From Colletotrichum lupini (lineage: Eukaryota; Ascomycota; Sordariomycetes; Glomerellales; Glomerellaceae), in contig NC_064679.1 of the NCBI RefSeq assembly GCF_023278565.1, positions 3,720,001 to 3,784,000 on the forward strand: a DNA stretch of 64,000 bases, read 5' to 3'. Every line of letters begins with the position of its first letter. Position 1 is the stretch's first letter. Below are positions 1-12,043 of this stretch, piece by piece. Position numbers and translations under genes: made by a program. Under the pieces are notes generated by a model, which worked only from the letters and a program-made list of their open reading frames with translations, made no database searches and was not told the DNA's origin.

Positions 1-290
1 ATTAGCTCGGTTGGCCCGGTTCGTTAGTGAGATGTTTGACAGGTCTTGCCATCTCGGAAGTCCAAGGTCAAGTCGGACCGGGAGTCGGATAAGGTCGTTG
101 CTTTTCTTCTTCTTCCTCTTCGTACTCCCATCGTTGGGGATGGCGGGGAGGCGGAGGAGGGGCACAAGAGTGGGAAAGCGTAATTCTGGTGTTACCGCGT
201 TCTTTCTTCTCTTCTGTATCGATTGTGAGAATGCCATGCTGGGTACGGGGATCTGTGTGGCACTGTTACTCGGGAGATTGCTTGCTTCCT

Positions 291-327
<37 letters not shown>
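291..327. repeat. (TCG)n trinucleotide microsatellite
   Basis: About twelve uninterrupted TCG/CGT units. It opens all three frames locally, which creates poly-Val, poly-Ser and poly-Arg shadow frames. Confidence 0.95.
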
Positions 328-1983
328 ACAGAGACACAAAGACACGCATCACGCACGCCGCCGAGCTTTCGATTCCTACAGATGACTAGGTATATTCGGA
401 TCATACCCGGCCTGCGGGTCTCTACTAATGATTCACTGTTGTGCGAGGTGCTCTTGTGTTGCTCGTTAACGGTTCTCTTGCATTGTGGTTTCCCGAGCTT
501 CTCGTCAACCCCCGTCGGAAAGCGCACTTTGGTTTCGAGCTGTGGTCTGCTAACCAGAGGGCATAGGTAGGGGGCACGTCAGGTTCACGGTTGGTGTTCA
601 AAGACGGAGCGAGGGGAGATGCTAGTGATGCATGCCCGTTACGTTATCTTTAGGCGCGTGTGCCTCAGCTCGCTGCAAGGAGAAGGAACTGTCGGATTCG
701 CATCCGTTTACGACGTCGGGCTTGGGCTGCCTGGAAGGTGATTGCTCCGTCTACTCCTTCAATACCCGGGAGAGGGTTCAAGCTCGTGGGCGCAGCATGG
801 CTTGGTTCACGCGACGGAACATGGTTATATGAAAGGTGTTGAGAAGCTCATCTGGATGACGAGAAGCGCTTCAGATTGGCGGATGTCACTTCCAACAGAA
901 CTCGCAGCATACAAAGTAAATCATTGAGGTATGCCATTCTTTTGCTGATCTTTACTGCTTTTGGGGGTATCTGGTGGGCGAGAGTCACATGGCAGACCAC
1001 AGGTGCGCTGTTGAGTGTGGTGCTTGTGGCGGTCGGCTGAGGTCTCATGTGGCGCCGAGACGCGGGCAGGCACGGCAGGACAGGTTCAGTCAGGAAAGAG
1101 GCAGAACTAGCTAGGTACTGCGTAAGGGCGTAAGGTTAGGTAGGTAGACAGAGAGCTTGGGGCATCTATCTCAGCTTTGGGGTTAGAACGAGGCTGCTGC
1201 CGAGGGGACTGGCTGGCTGGCCAAAGTGGCTGCCGCCGAGTCAGGGGCCTTGTCAGCGATCTTCACGGCGGAGGGCACGACGGGTAGATCGTGAATAAGC
1301 ATCACGAAGGTTTTTGTTTTTTTGTGTGAGACGAGCGGGCGGGTGGTGGCATTGGGTGCAGGATGTTTGTGGTTAACCCAGGTTCGGGCCGCTGCCCCAA
1401 GGCTTGCCAGGCTATGCCAGGATTTCTTTCCAGTCTCAGCGAAAGGATTTTTTTTTTAAAAAGCCGTGTATGGAGTACGAAGAGGGATAGGGAGGGATCG
1501 AGGGCGCGTAGCAGAGTGCCAGAGAGGGTCGATCGCCGATGACATGGGAAATCGAAAGTGGATGGATGGGAGACGGTGTCGATGCATATTTGGAAATGGG
1601 AGAACGGGAGAAACCCTAGGTGCCGTGGTGCCTAGGTGTGCAGTCTCTACCTACGCTAGGGGAGATGAAATGGGGAATGCACTTTGCTCAAGTTCTCTCC
1701 TCACATGATGGGTTTCCTGCTGTGCTACCTACTGCAGCAAGTGGTGCCGTAGTTGGCGGAAGAGAAAGATGGCATGGGGACCAACGGTTCGTTTTGCTGC
1801 TCGAGCTTGGGCGCAATTGATGTTTATCACTTTTGTGATACCGTAAATAGGCAGTGTAGGAATGCGGTGCGGAAGTGTTGGTTGTGAGCACGTCAGGAGT
1901 CAAGGGTGTCAAGGGGGGGGGGGAGACTTTCAGTGGGAGTTGGTGCCGCAGGTGTTTGGGTTGGTCTGGTATCCCGGGTATGC

Positions 1984-2012
1984 GTGTGTGTGTGTGTGTG
2001 TGAGTGTGTGTA
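1984..2012. repeat. (GT)n microsatellite
   Basis: Run of GT dinucleotides with a single A interruption, in non-coding sequence upstream of wc-1. Confidence 0.9.
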
Positions 2013-2823
2013 TGTGACTCTGTGAGTGTCGGTACAATGTAAGGCTGTCCAAGGCGGCAAGGCCCCAGGAGAAATGACGAAATGGATTTCTGCTGGGGAA
2101 AAGTCAACTCTGTCCGTGCTTGTCTCGCTCGCAGGCCCATCCCTGTTCCTATGCTGCTGCGTACGTTGAGTGCCGTTTTCGGTATCCGGAAGATGGTGGC
2201 CTAGGCACCTGTTGAAGTTGGGTCAGAGAACATGTGGTTGTAAGGTACTTGAGGGATAGAAGTAACAAAGTAACGTAGGGATTCAACAAGCCGATATGCT
2301 GTGTACGCAGTAGATGCAAGTTGGCAAGGTTGGATGGGACAAGTAATTCTCATCTGTCGGAATCATGGAAAACATGGGAAAGTGTGGCGGCCCGTTGATT
2401 GGTTGGAGGAACATGGAATCAAGACAGGTACACGGTACGTATCTTCTTTCTGTCGCCTCTCCCTCCATTCAGCGTCCAGCCTGGATGCAAGGGTGGGGTC
2501 ATCCCTCTCCACCTGGAAGGTACTTCCAGACAACCTACACATTGGTCCAGACCTGGATATAAGATGATGTATATTGCGCGTAGCGACACCCAGCACCCCC
2601 CATATGATGACGAAAGAGGTTTCTCTCGAGCACGATTGGCGTTATCCTGTGGCACGGCGGGCGCATACCTTACTTACCATTCCATTTGCTGCTGGCATTC
2701 TTCAGACGCACCTCTTGAGTGTTGGGGACTCTTGGGAGAGGCCTTGGGGGCCACGGGGGCTTACAGTCGGCGCATTCCCGTAGGCAAGAAAGAGGAAAAA
2801 CCAAGCCTTGCGCATTACTGGAC

Positions 2824-2847
2824 CTCACTCACTCACTCACTCACTCA
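2824..2847. repeat. (CTCA)6 microsatellite
   Basis: Six tandem CTCA units in the wc-1 upstream region. Confidence 0.9.
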
Positions 2848-3790
2848 GCAAGCCCCTGTTCCCACGAGATGCTGCACCAAAACTAAGGCACGGACACCTA
2901 CCCGCGTCCCGTCAGCCACGGGCAGCATCTTCAACATTCCACCCGACTCTGCCACGGCCGAGAAATCGGAACACCACAGATCCACGGCGGATCGCAGCTC
3001 CTTGACCGGCCTATTTCCATTCAATTCGTCTTCACCACCCACCTCAGCTAACCGCAGTCTTGCATCTTCAGACAGTCTCTGACTTCACTCAGCATGGTGC
3101 TGCCATGCGCAATCCATGCGTGTTAACTCTCTCCCACCGGCTCTGTTCCGGACTCACTCACATAGGGCATATCGCTCGGCACATCATTCCTGTTATGGGA
3201 TTATCTGGGCCTTCTTCTTCTCCTCTGGCTTCTGGTGGCTCCAAACTTCCGGGTAGGGCAGTTCTCCGTAACAGCCATTCACCTCATGCCGTGTTGATTG
3301 ATTTCTCGCATGAAAGGCTGCTTAAACTATTGCAATTGGATAGAGTCAACCGGATCATTTTCACCCTGTCGAGCCTGTTTGGAGCATGATGGCCCATCGC
3401 CATCACGTGCCCGGTGAAACCAAGGTGGTACCTTAGTACGGATACGGTGAAGGCCAAGAACCGAGGAGGAGGACAGAGAACGGGGCCTGGAGTCGCACAA
3501 CCTTACAGTAGAAACGATGTGCCATGCCGAAGATCCCAAGGCCGGCATGCCCTGTCTCGGTGGTCTTCCCCCGGCGGTGGGCGACACCTCAGTCACAGAC
3601 ACAGACTCACAGAGGATTCAGGAATAGGCATACAACATAGTAGGCACTTACTGTGTGTACTATGTATGGCGCAGGGCAGGCAACCTCCCGCCGCCAAAAC
3701 ATGCCGGATCAGCACGGGCACTATTGAAGAAAGGGTGGTAAGGTAGACGACTCCCAGGTGCCAGGGACCTCTCGTCTCGTTTTCTCCCCG

Positions 3791-3817
3791 TCCCAGTCCC
3801 AGTCCCAGTCCCAGTCC
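3791..3817. repeat. (TCCCAG)4 hexamer repeat
   Basis: Four and a half perfect TCCCAG units about 1.1 kb upstream of the wc-1 start codon. Confidence 0.9.
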
Positions 3818-4891
3818 GTCGCTACCCAAACGCGCCGAGTCTTTCCAATGTAAACCCAACCTGGGAAGTACCCGCAAGGGAATAGGTAGTGGCACCCAGC
3901 ATCCCCGGTCCACTCCAGCGCACCGGGCTCTCAAATGATGGAAGCGACCGTGACTGTCCGCTCTTTCGCCCTTAATGCTGCCCGCCCACGTCCAAGGTAA
4001 GGTAAGTGGATGGCAAGGTGAAGCCAAGTATCTCTCGGACGTAATTAGGTACCGATCAAGCTTCCTTCGCTCCAAGAGGAACATGTCTATACATCAGCCG
4101 CCGAGCCGTGGGCCCTGATGCCATGCCGCCCCCAATCACGTCGCTTCCCCCCTTCGCCTATCCGCCCACCACTACGTAAGGTACGGAGTACATAGTTACA
4201 TAGTTACTTACTGCGTACTGCGTTCTGTAAACTGCCCGGTGGGTGACTGGGCACACTGGAATCAACCACCGAGAACGTCCATCAAACTCCATCTTCCCTC
4301 CCCGCAACAAAGCCAATCTGGGTCCTCCCACGACTGTTTCTCACGTCTGCTCCCACCACCTTCGGCCTCCGAATCCACCGACGCCCAATTCTTCGACACA
4401 ACAAGACTCGACATCAACAACCCCACGACGACATTCTCCGCCAACGCGCAGCATACCGCGGTTCTGCCTCGCCAAAACCAAGTGACCACCGCGCTCGACG
4501 CCATTATCCCGCTCTTCACCAACCCCGAAAACCCGGCCACCGATACTCATCTGGCCGACGTTCAATTGCCGGCACCCTAACCTGCTTTTCCCGCAGCACA
4601 CGACGGCCTCCCCCTCACAACTCCTACAATACGTGTACTGGTCCATGACAGGAGGACGAGGATTGTGACGCGATATCGCACCCCCGACCGTATGCACCGG
4701 TGGCACTATTTAAGCCGGCGCCTCGGGAGAGAAAAGTACAAGTTGGACGGCTGAACGAACCACCCACTGGTTGCGACTCGACAACACTCGACGACTTCTT
4801 GCACCCCACCACCACTATCGACCGATACGAGACGACACGACGACTGGCCCACCATCAACGACAAGGTCCTTGGGACACCGATGCGATCGCC

Positions 4892-7800
4892 ATGGAGGCC
4901 TTCTACCCGCAGCTCACTCCCCAAGAGCTGCAGCGACAGATGTCGCAACAGTCTCAGCAACGCCAGATGCAGAGCCAAGGCCAAGGAGGCGGCCACGGCT
5001 ACCACCAAATGAACCAAGGTCATGGCATGTCAATGATGGCTGGCAACGGCGACTCGCTCGACGACATTATCAACAGTAACAACCACGAACTGCAACGGCG
5101 CCGCAGCATACACCAACCATACATGCCCTCAAACCAAAACAACCAAAACGCCGGCGCCGACAGGAGGATGTCCATGATGGAGTTCGGCGCTGATGACAAC
5201 CAGATGCTCAACTATCCCTTCCAAAACCCGACCATGAACGGCGAATTCTCTAATATGGCCGGCCAAATGGGCAACGGCATGAATGGCGGCATGGACGGCG
5301 GCATGACGAATAACGGAGGGATGGGCAACAGTGTTCCCGGCAATATTTCCATACCTGGAGGCATGGAGGCGTACGCTGCCCAAGACGGACTGCAGATGTC
5401 GCCGACAAATGCATTCACCACCTTTTCTCCCGATATGATGAGTTCAATGATGCCTCCGGCGTACGCCAACATGGGTATGCCGACTACGTCAAGTATGAAT
5501 ATGTACGGCCAGACATCCATGGCCAACGCTTTTCCGAGCCCTCTCAACACGACCGCCAACGACATGACCATGGATCTGGGAGCCGATGAAACGCCCGGAA
5601 CAGCACCACAGTCTGCCCTCGACACGCCACTAGATATCGACAACGCCGACAACGAGGCTTTGAGTATGGGCCAGCAATACCGAACGCCGGCAGACAACTC
5701 GAACAGACCAATTGCCCAAGTGCCCAAATTCGGCTCTGTTTCAAGCGGTCCTCAGACAACTCCGTCAACATTATCTCGCGAGGTGTCAACCAACTCTGGT
5801 CAGACTTCTTCGCAGTCCCCCAATAACCAATCATCATCCATGGCAACGAGCCAGACAGCAGCCTCTGCTGCACCTGCCGCAACCGCAGAGACCACTCCCG
5901 CCATGGGACCTCAAACACCTCGTGCAGAGTCCAAAGAGAAGAACGTCTACTCAAAGAGCGGCTTCGATATGATGCGGGCGTTATGGTACGTCGCTACAAG
6001 AAAGGACCCCGAGATTCACCTTGGCGCCGTTGACATGTCCTGCGCATTTGTGGTCTGTGACGTCTCACTGAATGACTGCCCGATTATCTACGTTTCCGAT
6101 AACTTCCAGAACTTGACGGGTTACAGCCGTCATGAAATTGTCGGCCAAAATTGTCGATTCCTGCAAGCTCCCGATGCCAAGGTCGAAGCTGGCTCGAAGC
6201 GTGAATTCGTGGACGATGCGTCAGTCTACAATCTCAAAAAGAAGATTGCAGAAGGCCGCGAGGTTCAGCAAAGTTTGATCAACTATCGCAAGGGCGGCAA
6301 GCCTTTCCTGAATCTTTTGACAATGATCCCGATCCCGTGGGACGACCCTAACGAGGTGCGGTTCTTCGTTGGCTTTCAAATCGATCTCGTCGAATGCCCA
6401 GATGCCATCTCTCAGGGCCAGGACGCAGGCGGGGTCAAGGTCAACTACAAACATAGCGACATTGGCCAGTACATTTGGACACCCCCGAATCAAAACACTG
6501 TCGAGGCCGAAAATGGACAGACGCTGGGTGTCGACGACGTGTCTACCCTGCTACAGCAATTCAACCCCAAGGGTGTGGTGTCTGACTGGCACAAGCAGTC
6601 TTGGGATAAGATGCTTCTCGAAAACACCGACGACGTTGTCCACGTTCTTTCACTTAAAGGGCTGTTCCTCTACCTATCACCTTCTTGCAAGAGGGTCTTG
6701 GAGTACGACGCGACAGAGCTGGTGGGCAATTCCCTTTCGACCGTATGTCACCCGTCCGATATTGTGCCCGTTACCCGTGAACTCAAAGACGCCACGGCGG
6801 GCAATTCGGTCAACATTGTCTTCCGCATAAGGCGGAAACAAAGTGGCTACACGTGGTTCGAAAGCCACGGCTCATTATTCTTCGAGCACGGAAAAGGTAG
6901 AAAATGTATTATTCTGGTAGGGAGAAAACGACCCGTCTTCGCATTGAGCCGACGAGACCTCGAAGCGCACGGAGGCATTGGCGACAGCGAATTATGGACC
7001 AAGATTTCGGTATCCGGCATGTTTCTCTTCGTGTCTTCTAACATTCGGTCTTTGCTCGACTTGCAGCCAGACACCCTGATAGGCACCAGCATGCAGGAGC
7101 TCATGCGCAGAGAGAGTCGTGCCGAATTTGGGCGAGCGATCGAAAAGGCAAGGAGAGGCAAAATAGTGACATGCAAACATGAGGTTCACAATAGGAGAGG
7201 ACAGGTACTTCAGGCACAAACCATTTTGTATCCTGGAGATGCCTCAGATGGTCAGAAGCCCACGTTCTTATTGGCGCAGACCAAACTTCTCAAAGCATCG
7301 TCGAGGAGCATCGCACCGGCGGCTACACCCCCAGGAAGCGTCAAATCAACCTCTCAGGTCAACCAGAACGTGCAACTCGCAACACAGAGCACCGAGCTTG
7401 TAAAGGCCGGGCCGATGTCACTTCCGGGCGGGCAAGCGATGCACGGCTCGCAGGATGCTGCTCTAGCCTCGGACGACAACATTTTCGACGAGTTGCGAAC
7501 GACAAAGTGCTCCAGCTGGCAATTCGAGCTCCGCCAGATGGAGAAGGTGAATAGGATCCTTGCTGAAGAGCTGGGTGGCCTATTATCGAATAAGAAGAAG
7601 AGAAAGAGGAGAAAGGGAGTGGGCAATGTCGTCCGCGACTGCGCCAACTGCCATACGCGCAATACGCCCGAGTGGCGACGAGGTCCTAGTGGTCAAAGAG
7701 ACCTCTGCAACAGCTGCGGTTTACGCTGGGCAAAGCAGGTGAGAAGCGCCGAGCCCTCTGTAGTAAGCCGAGTGGAGGACGACGATATTAATCAGGATTA

Positions 7801-8077
7801 GGTTGGACGGGTTTCACCGCGCAATTCGTCTCGAGGAGGCGCAAACACCAACGCAGACGCACTCAGTAAGAAGTCGAACTCGCCCATACACTCGTCTCAG
7901 CTCCAAAACGAAGTCAAGGCCAGCAGCAGCACGCCAGCAAGACCTAGCGACAGTTCAGGGAATGGCACACCTGCCACGTCTGTTTCCGTCTCCAAAAGTC
8001 ACCAAGGCATGCCTCCACCGAGTCAGCCTCTTCTCGAAGGCGGTAGTGGCGGCGGAATGACATCCATACGAGAATAA
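4892..8077 (+). CDS. wc-1: White Collar-1 blue-light photoreceptor and GATA-type transcription factor
   Basis: Flavin-binding photoreceptor that, in the family, pairs with WC-2 to drive light-induced and circadian transcription in the nucleus. Exons are 4892-7738 and 7802-8077 (63-nt intron), giving 1040 aa. Residues 1-365 are Gln-, Met-, Asn- and Gly-rich. A LOV domain spans about 370-490 and contains the GQNCRFLQ motif, with the photoadduct cysteine at about C421. PAS-B lies near 579-680 and PAS-C near 700-790. A basic KKKRKRRK nuclear signal near 900 precedes a CX2CX18CX2C zinc finger (C917, C920, C939, C942). I chose the ATG at 4892 because of its strong context and the family-like MEAFYPQLTPQEL start; the frame stays open back to 4700. 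The second exon restores the conserved post-finger GRVSPR segment, which supports the splice. Unspliced RNA would stop at the intron's final TAG. Confidence 0.97.
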
Positions 8078-9440
8078 CGAGAGAGCGACAATGGTCACTC
8101 ATCCATCTATCTATCTTACGCGCAACTCATATATTATCGGTCCAAGCGCACGCCCTTTCTGTCGAGATACCATTATACTTTCGTTTCCCAAAGTCTTGTG
8201 GCGATGGCCTGGTAATACCTAGTGCCCAGATGCGGCACCAACAAAGATGGTTGATATCACCCCGGCGATTTTTTCTTGAACATTTCTAGCAACTTTGACA
8301 TTTTCTCTACGTAAGGTACACGAGGCGTCATGGCTCGGGGGTCAGAACGCAAATCTATTTTATTCGGGTGATGATTAGTTACTCGCTGTTACTGCCGGAA
8401 CTGACCAGCTTGCGATACCACACCTACATCATTTTGAGTAGATTGGCATCATAAGTTTCTACCTCTTGGAGGTGGGAAAGGATAGCAAAAGAAAAGCAGC
8501 CCTTCCTGTACCCCGGTGGTCGGTTATCTGGTCTGAGATCTTTCTATATAGGAGGTGCTGGCTAAGGATGATTTTTGCGGAGCGGAATGGACTTAGAAAA
8601 GAAGCGATCAAGCATTTATGAAAGGCCGGAATGGTTGAAAGCCTTCCTCGTCTTTTGTCTATATTCTTTCACACCTTCCCTTCTACCTATGAAGTACTTG
8701 TCGGGATGAACCCGCTTGATACCATGGGTGGTGGGTGATTGAGGCAGGTGAGAGACGGGTGAGAGATGCTAATCGTTGGCCATCGGCCTTGGTGTTAGCC
8801 ATTTTATATGAAACGGAATGTAGCTGAATGAGACATACCCCATGGATTTTGTTTGTATGAAGACTTGTGTTTGTCTGTCGTGGACGTGATGATTTGATTA
8901 CCGAAAGTGAGCTCCCTACTTCAGTATGAAGAACATTGCCCCAATTCTCAGTCTACTTACTGATATGATGCTTTCTACCCGCCTGTTCAAGGCGCTGACG
9001 ATGGTTCAGTTTTGCTGCGTCGTATCGACCTCAAAACATGAAGTAAGTGATGACCGGTCGTTTACCTTGCACCAACTAACGCGTGTAAGATGAAATGGTT
9101 ATATTGTTGGGCCCGATCCATTACTTGCCATGGGGCGTTACCCACGAAACGGTCTTTGGGTGTATGAACAAAAAGCTTGATCTGTATCGTCGAGAATGCT
9201 TCTACACTAAGGTGAAACATTCTCATTTTCGATTCTGCTTTCTTAAATGCCATGCCAGACTACTTGGAGACGAACGTTGACAGAAATGTCTCGATATATT
9301 CAACCACGACCGGCCGACCACAATTACAGGCTTGATCACACTGAACAAGCGGAAAGCAAGAAATGGAAACAGGAAAATACACGCCCAGTACAACACCAAA
9401 CAATCACGGCGAACCTCGCTCACCACACTTACAAAACTCA
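8078..9440. other. convergent intergenic region
   Basis: 3' flank shared by wc-1 (+) and the RTA1-like gene (-). Only short frames without recognisable motifs occur. One copy of the GTAAGGTAC-type motif lies near 8310. Nothing else stands out. Confidence 0.6.
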
Positions 9441-10746
9441 TCAAACACCGTCCTTCCCCTGATCTCCCTCTCTACCCCCCTCGGTCCCTCCATGCCTCCC
9501 ACCATCACCCCTCTCCCAAAACCTCTCCATCCCGCGATCCCTCCCCTTCACCAGCCCCCTCACATCAAACGGATCAACGACAGTCACCCAAAACGCCCTC
9601 GGATCCTTCCAACCCGGCCCTTCCACCTCGGTGACCCCGTCCGGGGCAAGGTACACCGTATACCGCTCCGGCAAATACCGCCTCGGATGCCTGACATTAA
9701 ACATGCAGACGTTGGCCAGCATCAGGCTCGCCTCGAAGACGTAAAAGAACCACTCGTAGCGTATCGCGGGGGGCACATCGCCCTCCTTCGTCTGCGCGTC
9801 GAACCGGACCCGAGCGAGGCTGAAGTATTCTACGACGCGGAACAACGTCCTCGCGGAGACGAGCACGACGCTGGCGTAGAGCGTCGCCATCGGGCCCTTT
9901 ACGCCGCGTGCGGACGCTACGCCGGCGGCGACGCACCGCCGGTGGAAGACGACGGCGAGGGCTGTGAAGGAGGCGAGGACGAAGATTTGGAGGAGCAGGC
10001 TTGTCTTGATGAGGGCGTGGCCTGTTTCCAGCTCGCGCTGGGTGAGGGATTGGTTTGCGGAGTAGGACGCGCCCCACCCGTTCAGGGCTTCGACGATGCT
10101 GGAGAAGAAGGCGAAGGTTGTGAGGACGCGGCCTGGGTGGAGGGGGGAGGCGTAGGGGGCGTAGTAGAGGATGCGGCCTAGGATGTTGTAGTTTGCTAGT
10201 TCGAGGAGGGGTCTTGGGAGAAGGGGGGTGAGTTGAGGGTTCCTCTTTTCGTTCTTCTTTTTGCTCATTGTGGGATTTGTGGATTCGAGAAGAACGGTGG
10301 TTACTTACGGAGCTGCGTAGATGAGGCACACGCTCGCGATGAAGATGTCGAGGTCGTCGTAGTGCCACGCGCCGTAGGTGCGGACGGCGAAGCCGGCTGC
10401 GAAGAGGAGGCAGCAGAAGGAGAACAGGGCGGTGACTTTGAAGAACCTGTAGTGACTGGATCCCACATCAGCTGTCAGTCAGGGAAAATGCCGCTCTTCC
10501 CTTCAGGTTGGAGTTGGGTTCGTTTGCTTTTAGGATTGGACCGGGCACACGGTATCGGGATAGACTCACTAGCTCTGCCAAAAGTGCAGTGTACCAGAGG
10601 CGGCAAACGATACGGCGAAGAAGATGGGTGCTGCTTTGTTTGGGGCGTAGAAGTAGTAGCTCCCGTCGACTTTTTGGATTTCTTGTAAGTAAAAGGGGGC
10701 CTGCCAGGGGCGGTTGTTCATTCTTACCATACGTGCCGTCCTCCAT
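9441..10746 (-). CDS. RTA1-like seven-helix membrane protein
   Basis: Member of the fungal RTA1 family of multi-pass membrane proteins, some of which affect lipid asymmetry or resistance to toxic lipids and azoles; the substrate here is unknown. Minus-strand exons are 10728-10746, 10570-10681, 10309-10455 and 9441-10212, with introns of 46, 114 and 96 nt, giving 349 aa. Joins preserve frame and read through the family-like FAASGTLHFWQSYHYRFFKV and LLELANYNILGRILYY segments. Helices are visible as hydrophobic stretches from PIFFAVSF through FFYVFEASLMLANVCMFN, followed by HPRRYLP. The cytosolic tail after about residue 300 is charged and Gly-rich. The first coding exon is only 19 nt (MEDGTY plus one base). 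Transcribed towards wc-1. Confidence 0.85.
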
Positions 10747-12043
10747 GTTTGTTCCACTGTTCCCCAAGCCTGACCAATTTCTAGGAGTTTCTCGTTCTTC
10801 AGTTGATAGAGAACCAGTTGTAAGTAAATTCCGAGGAGTTGGGACTTTTCATAGCACTTGAAAACCGGGTTGTAGTATTAGAGTCCTGGAGGATATAACC
10901 TGTTGAAGAGGATTTCCGTCCCACGTTCATTTATACATTTATCAACACCAGGCATCACACATACTTGTACAAACAGACCGTTTCGTCCGTCAGCAGAAAA
11001 ATACGCACTTCCACATTCGGTGATCTTCCAATTGCCCACTGCTTCGGTATCCTGAATACCTCGAAACCGTAACCCGACGAATACGCTCGCCAAGCCCCCC
11101 CCAAGATCAGCCTCACGAGGCGTCGCCATCAACCAATCGCATCCATCCCTCAAATACGACGCGCGCAGAAAGATGACCCGACTGACAACACCTCGAACAC
11201 CCCACGAAAGAGCTAAGCTTCAACAGTGTCGCAGTCTCGTTCTTGATTCTTCGACAATGGTGGGGGGCGTTTTTCAAATCTCCAAAGATTCGAGGTGCCT
11301 GGATCAGCTCAAGACACAGCCCAGCCTGAGAGTGAAGTGCGTGCCCGGTATGTAGGCCCTTGTCAGCTGTCATCCCGTCGTATATCTCGTGTGTTTGATC
11401 TTCATTGGGTTTCTTGGCTTTTTCCAGTCTTTTGGTACAGTCTGGTCGATAATCCGGAAGATGTACCCAACGCTGTCGGCTCGACGGTGAGTAACCGGCT
11501 CGTTGGGTATTCTATGAGCGCTGCAGCATTGCTCTGCAAAGATGACCCCACGAGACTGCCTAAGCCTCTCGAGTCCATTCTTCTCATAGGTTAACGTTCC
11601 GAGGACCAAGTGTGGCTGCTTACACTGATGAGCAATGCACGCAGGGCACTGTAACAAGCTCTTGAAATCGTGAAATGAATTCATCCCCGAATAGTACCTG
11701 GCAGGGCCAGCGTACTGGACTAAATGCCTCGTAATGCCAATCAAAAAGTGGCCAAAAATCCTTCAAGTGCCCTCCTATCCCTTTCCATCGTTCCCAAAAG
11801 TGTTTATACATCAGAGAAAGAATCATGACCCAACATGGGTGTGATGCCACACATTGCCGGGATATCTGCACGCGCGGAAACCTCTCCAGGATCCGAGACC
11901 CGTTTCGTGTAGCTTGCTTCCTTTACTCTCTCCAAAAAGAAAACGCCCAAAAAGGTTTCCATCCTAGATGCAGTTCCTGGCGATTAAAAACATACAGTAG
12001 TCATACATGAAATCATTACAGACTGATGCCTCCTGGGGCCCCA
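10747..12043. other. intergenic region, no recognised gene
   Basis: Several overlapping frames of 60-124 codons occur on both strands, but none shows a domain, codon bias or plausible splice partners. It probably contains the RTA1-like promoter and the 3' end of the Inp1 gene. Confidence 0.5.

Larger units (their letters stand above)
1..4891. other. gene-free region upstream of wc-1
   Basis: No reading frame here has a recognisable domain, and the longest open frames are low-complexity or composition-driven. The stretch holds several simple repeats (listed separately) and copies of a short TACCTAGGTA/GTAAGGTA-like motif, for example around 1110-1150, 1615-1638 and 4171-4215. The last ~500 bases are C/A-rich like a fungal 5' leader. 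It is probably the promoter and long 5' leader of wc-1. The left end may include the flank of a gene outside the window. Confidence 0.6.

Noticed and set aside
2399..3082. 227-codon plus-strand frame upstream of wc-1
   Set aside because: No domain, irregular composition and overlapping frames on both strands; open by chance and simple repeats.
9363..10181. 272-codon plus-strand frame
   Set aside because: Antisense shadow of the GC-rich RTA1-like final exon.
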